64,000 nt of DNA from Cladophialophora immunda (taxonomy: Eukaryota; Ascomycota; Eurotiomycetes; Chaetothyriales; Herpotrichiellaceae): positions 81,704-145,703 of the forward strand of contig NW_015622544.1 in assembly GCF_000835495.1 (NCBI RefSeq). Reading direction: 5' to 3'. The notes under the pieces are model-generated. The model was not told the DNA's origin, made no database searches, and worked only from the letters and a program-made list of their open reading frames with translations. A program made the position numbers and the translations under genes. Below are positions 61,201 to 64,000 of this stretch, one piece after another. Each line of letters opens with the position of its first letter. Position 1 is the stretch's first letter.

Positions 61201-62256
61201 GTTTGCTTCCTTCTTGGCTCAGATTCTGGCCCTGCTACCCTCCCTTTCTACGAATCGCGGTTGAGGCACGGGGGCATCATTGCTTCTTCCTTGGTCGGTT
61301 CAAGAACTGACAGCTGTTAAAAGGACCACGCGAAACTATATCACGAGACAGGTTTGAAAGCATGTTGAAAAGGGTGGTAGGTTGCTACGGACGCTTGGCG
61401 TTTTGTGACACTCCAATCGCTTCGTTCCTCTGGTCTGAGGGGACATTTTCGCAGTATCTCGCTCACGGATCCTCCACGCATAAAGTCCCTTGCTTCTGCT
61501 ACAGCGTTTGGCGAGCGGATCCTGGCTCGGATGAAAGAAAGAAAAAAAAAAGGTGAGGCGAACAACACTGTTCTAAACATGACGATTCACTCCACACGCG
61601 CACTATGCCAGATCACAAGGTCGCTGGAAGGACCGTGGTTGAACTTCGATCCGAAGTTTTTGATCCGAACATCACAATGGATGGCGGTGGATCTGAGCTC
61701 AAAGTCTGTTTCCCAGTGAAACGAGGGCACGTTGCAATGATGACCCCGGAGAAGCATAGACCTGGCTGTTTTCTCGTAGTCAATCTCGACGGGTTTCCCA
61801 TCCGTCATCGACGCGAGATTGACAGGTCATCCGCAAGCGCTGCATGGCGTGGTGGAATGCTGAGTGGGGAGCGCCGATGGTGACACAAAGCCACCCCGTA
61901 CCCCAGTCAAACGGTGGGCGGGCGTTGAAATGTGATGTGTCGCCTCGTTTGCTCCCCTTGTGACTTCGTCATTGGTATGGGCCTGCCGCTCCACTCCAGG
62001 GCGTCTCGAAAGAGAATGCCGAAGTTTGAGAATGGATGGAGCATTCAAACTACATCAGACAGGGGACAAGCAAACAATTGTTCGGTAGACGACAGGTTCA
62101 AACAAAGTGAGGAACACCCGAAGCTGATCAACCATCACTCATTTCGACTGGTGCCTAGCGCGAGAAGACGCCTTGGGAGCCAGCTCGTGGAATAGTCCAG
62201 CCACAAATGCGCGGGCCTCTTGTTCGAATTCGGACCGTCATCATGTGTCACACTGT
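58201..62256. other. Gene-free stretch, part 2
   Basis: Contains TACGGAGTAT at 58339-58348 and a perfect 18-nt palindrome at 60560-60577. Frames of 90-170 codons on both strands (for example 59027-59491, 60037-60543, 60683-61192, 61605-61883) overlap one another and lack family features; several lack an ATG start. The last few hundred bases are the 3' flank of the CinA-like gene. Confidence 0.4.
60560..60577. repeat. Perfect 18-nt palindrome
   Basis: TAACTAGGGCCCTAGTTA equals its own reverse complement. It shares the TAGGG/CCCTA core with inverted repeats at 7859-7884 and 43275-43304. Confidence 0.85.
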
Positions 62257-63143
62257 TCATATTTTCCCACCCCGGTCACCGCCATCACTCTCGGTGGACA
62301 AGATGAAGTCCTTGACCAGTTGAAGCGCGGCAATTGCAAATGCCACCATATTGGCCTGCCTATCACCTCCCAGCCCCGTGTCTAGGTCCTTGTTCACACT
62401 ACCCTTTTCGCCCACCACTGCCAATGCGACGTAGCCCCTGTGGTTTTCCGCCTTGTGTCAGCTTCACATGCTCCATGTTGAGGCGTTGTCAAGTGTGATG
62501 AGGGTTAGGCAGGATTTGTACGCAAGGGGGGATCACTTACGGCTGCCTGTTTGGGGTCTTCCCACTGGCAGTTGGTCCTGCGGTCCCTGACTGTGGTGTC
62601 GAGAGCAGTCGAGTAAGCCAGAAAGTTTCAGACAATAGACCCATGGCTTCGCCTGTGCCTTCGCCGATGCAGCGAGATCGACTGGCGTGTAGAGGGATGA
62701 GTACGTACCTCACCAACGCAATAAGTCCCTTGCAGCTTCTCCCTCACGTTTCTAGCCAGCCCTTCGACCAGTTCGGGGGTAGGTCCATCATATTTGTCAA
62801 TGTTCTGTTGTGTCCAGCCGGCGAAGGCGATCCTCGATTCCAGGGTATACAGCGTCAAGCCACCCTTGTAGATTCTACTCGCCCCAGGGGTCGAAAGCAG
62901 TGAGGCGGAGATGAGTCCTCCAGCTGCGGTCTCGGCCACGCAGATGGACTCGCCTCGAGCCTTGAGGAGGGTCGCAACGTCCTCGGCGGCAGATCTGAGC
63001 TGAGGCGGAGGGAATTCTGCGGATGACATCCTGCTGCGCTGGGAGATGTTGGTGCCGTGGAGTCCGAATGCGATAGATGGATGGCGAAAGAGACGATGCG
63101 GGAAGCGGGACTGTTGGAGGTTACGAGAGCAGATCAAATTCAT
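62257..63143 (-). CDS. CinA C-terminal domain / PncC-like nicotinamide-nucleotide amidase
   Basis: Three exons: start to 62709, 62590-62541, and 62437-62257, with introns 62591-62708 (GTACGT...ACAG) and 62438-62540 (GTAAGT...ACAG). Two starts are possible: ATG 63029 (183 residues, matches the family start) or ATG 63143 (221 residues), whose extra 38 residues are Arg-rich without acids, like a mitochondrial presequence. The joins give VGE-SGTAGPTASGKTPNRQP-GYVALAV, closely matching CinA (GxxGPTG region). Near the N-terminus AETAAGG stands where bacterial enzymes have ESxTGG, so the usual Ser is Thr. Bacterial PncC converts nicotinamide mononucleotide to nicotinic acid mononucleotide in NAD recycling; stand-alone CinA-C proteins occur widely in fungi. 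Enzyme activity is inferred from family. Confidence 0.88.
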
Positions 63144-63958
63144 CAAGGATGGATGATGGATTGATGGATTCAGGTTGAATGTATCTTCTGTGCTTTGGTT
63201 GGAGTTGGTTATCAATCATCAAATGCGGGGATTCGTGATTCTGAGATTCCAGCCTCGGGAGCTGTGAAGACATGATATTGGAGCATCCATACATACTGTT
63301 TTGCATCTTGCCAGTCTCGACGACAATCCTGCTTCGATCTAGGAATCCAGGCATTTGTGAGCGATGAAATCCATCGTCTTTCCTCATAGGATTGTCACTC
63401 GCCCATGAAACTTCGGTATACAACCTGACCAGAGTAACAGTCCGCCACTTTTCTCACAAGACTTTGTCAGATTCGAAGCCGCTCAACGACGGTTGCTCAG
63501 CCTCCGACCTCACTCTTCTCCCCTGCTCAGTGACCTTATGACCTCCCTTCCATCTCTACGACTTCTGTTTTCCATTCATCGTCTTCAACTGGCAGACTGC
63601 ATTGAAAAGAACCGAGCCCTTCGGCATCTTTTTGTCCTCGAACCCAGCTCGGTCCCCATTCGATTACCTCTCACTTGCTCTTCTTTAACATCATGGCCAT
63701 CTCAACAAGACCAGAGTGCAGACATTGGCTTGGTGAACATACATGCCTTGTCTTCTTTGTACGAACAGCAGACACCGGATCCTAGATCGGTCTCCTCCTC
63801 TGTCCAATTCCAACCTCGTCCACCTTGGTTTAGGCCCTCCCCCTGGGTTGTTCTCTCCAGTCCCAGAGCGCAGTTGCTGTACGAACCGCACTCATTCCAA
63901 GCTCGTTCTCATCGACACTCTATTTTCTCCCTCAATGCCCCCCCCCCCCCCCCCCCCC
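63144..63958. promoter_or_regulatory. Upstream region of the CinA-like gene, CT-rich towards the gap
   Basis: From about 63480 the plus strand is CT-rich with short frames, like a leader of a rightward gene beyond the gap. An ATG at 63692-63694 opens a frame of under 30 codons. It ends in a run of 21 C (63938-63958). Confidence 0.35.
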
Positions 63959-64000
63959 NNNNNNNNNNNNNNNNNNNNNNNNNNNNNNNNNNNNNNNNNN
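63959..64000. other. Assembly gap (N)
   Basis: 42 undetermined bases follow the C homopolymer, so the true sequence after about 63937 is unreliable. Confidence 0.98.

Noticed and set aside
51399..62256. Transposon or mutated repeat (RIP) relic as explanation of the gene-free region
   Set aside because: Not AT-rich, no terminal repeats and no transposase or reverse transcriptase motifs seen on either strand.
1..64000. CRISPR arrays, rRNA, tRNA, riboswitches
   Set aside because: Scanned by eye; no regular spacer arrays or cloverleaf patterns, and CRISPR is not expected in a fungal nuclear genome. A computed tRNA/Rfam scan would be decisive.

Overview
The window is nuclear DNA of a filamentous ascomycete (Pezizomycotina). 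The evidence is short spliceosomal introns (mostly 51-118 nt, with GTAAGT/GTACGT-type donors and CTAAC/CTGAC-like branch sites), clear fungal orthologs (Chs5, Rad1/XPF, eIF1A, an Alr/Mnr2-type CorA, a BRE4-like exporter, a Zn2Cys6 factor), and a giant leashin-like (Lah) gene, a family tied to Woronin bodies, which only Pezizomycotina have. The class is not resolved; Eurotiomycetes is a guess. The right end is an assembly gap (poly-C, then N).

Layout. 1-552 (-): 5' part of an unrecognised gene leaving the left edge. 1131-4306 (+): BRE4-like/aromatic acid exporter. 4948-6392 (+): conserved-looking unknown with a coiled coil. 6568-7503 (+): NAD-dependent epimerase/dehydratase. 8262-26948 (+): about 6,211-residue leashin-like 'involucrin repeat' protein, 29% of the window. 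27510-30204 (+): CorA/Alr-type Mg2+ transporter. 31022-31723 (-): secreted But2-like protein. 32991-34240 (-): Chs5. 35149-35757 (-): small protein with an RnpA-like motif. 36145-36753 (+): eIF1A. 37214-40144 (-): Rad1/XPF nuclease. 40571-42491 (-): patatin-like protein with an altered catalytic serine. About 44429-46120 (+): degenerate UPF1-like superfamily 1 helicase protein. 48047-51398 (-): Zn2Cys6 transcription factor. 51399-62256: about 10.9 kb with no gene I can support. 62257-63029 (or 63143) (-): CinA C-terminal/PncC-like protein with three exons.

Most genes are unrelated housekeeping or regulatory functions, with no sign of a biosynthetic cluster or a transposon. The loose themes are septum/cell wall (leashin-like protein, Chs5) and nucleic-acid maintenance (Rad1, pseudo-helicase, possible RNase P-like protein). 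The most unusual items are the leashin-like giant with about 19 lysine-rich repeat units and a stop-free in-frame intron; three proteins whose signature residues are changed (patatin GxSxG, CorA GMN, helicase P-loop); the RnpA-like motif in a nuclear gene; a recurring intergenic decamer TAC[C/G/T]GAGTA[C/T]; and palindromes containing TAGGG/CCCTA.

Exon boundaries were worked out by eye from splice signals, frame and fit to known families. Family names come from remembered motifs; no search was run.
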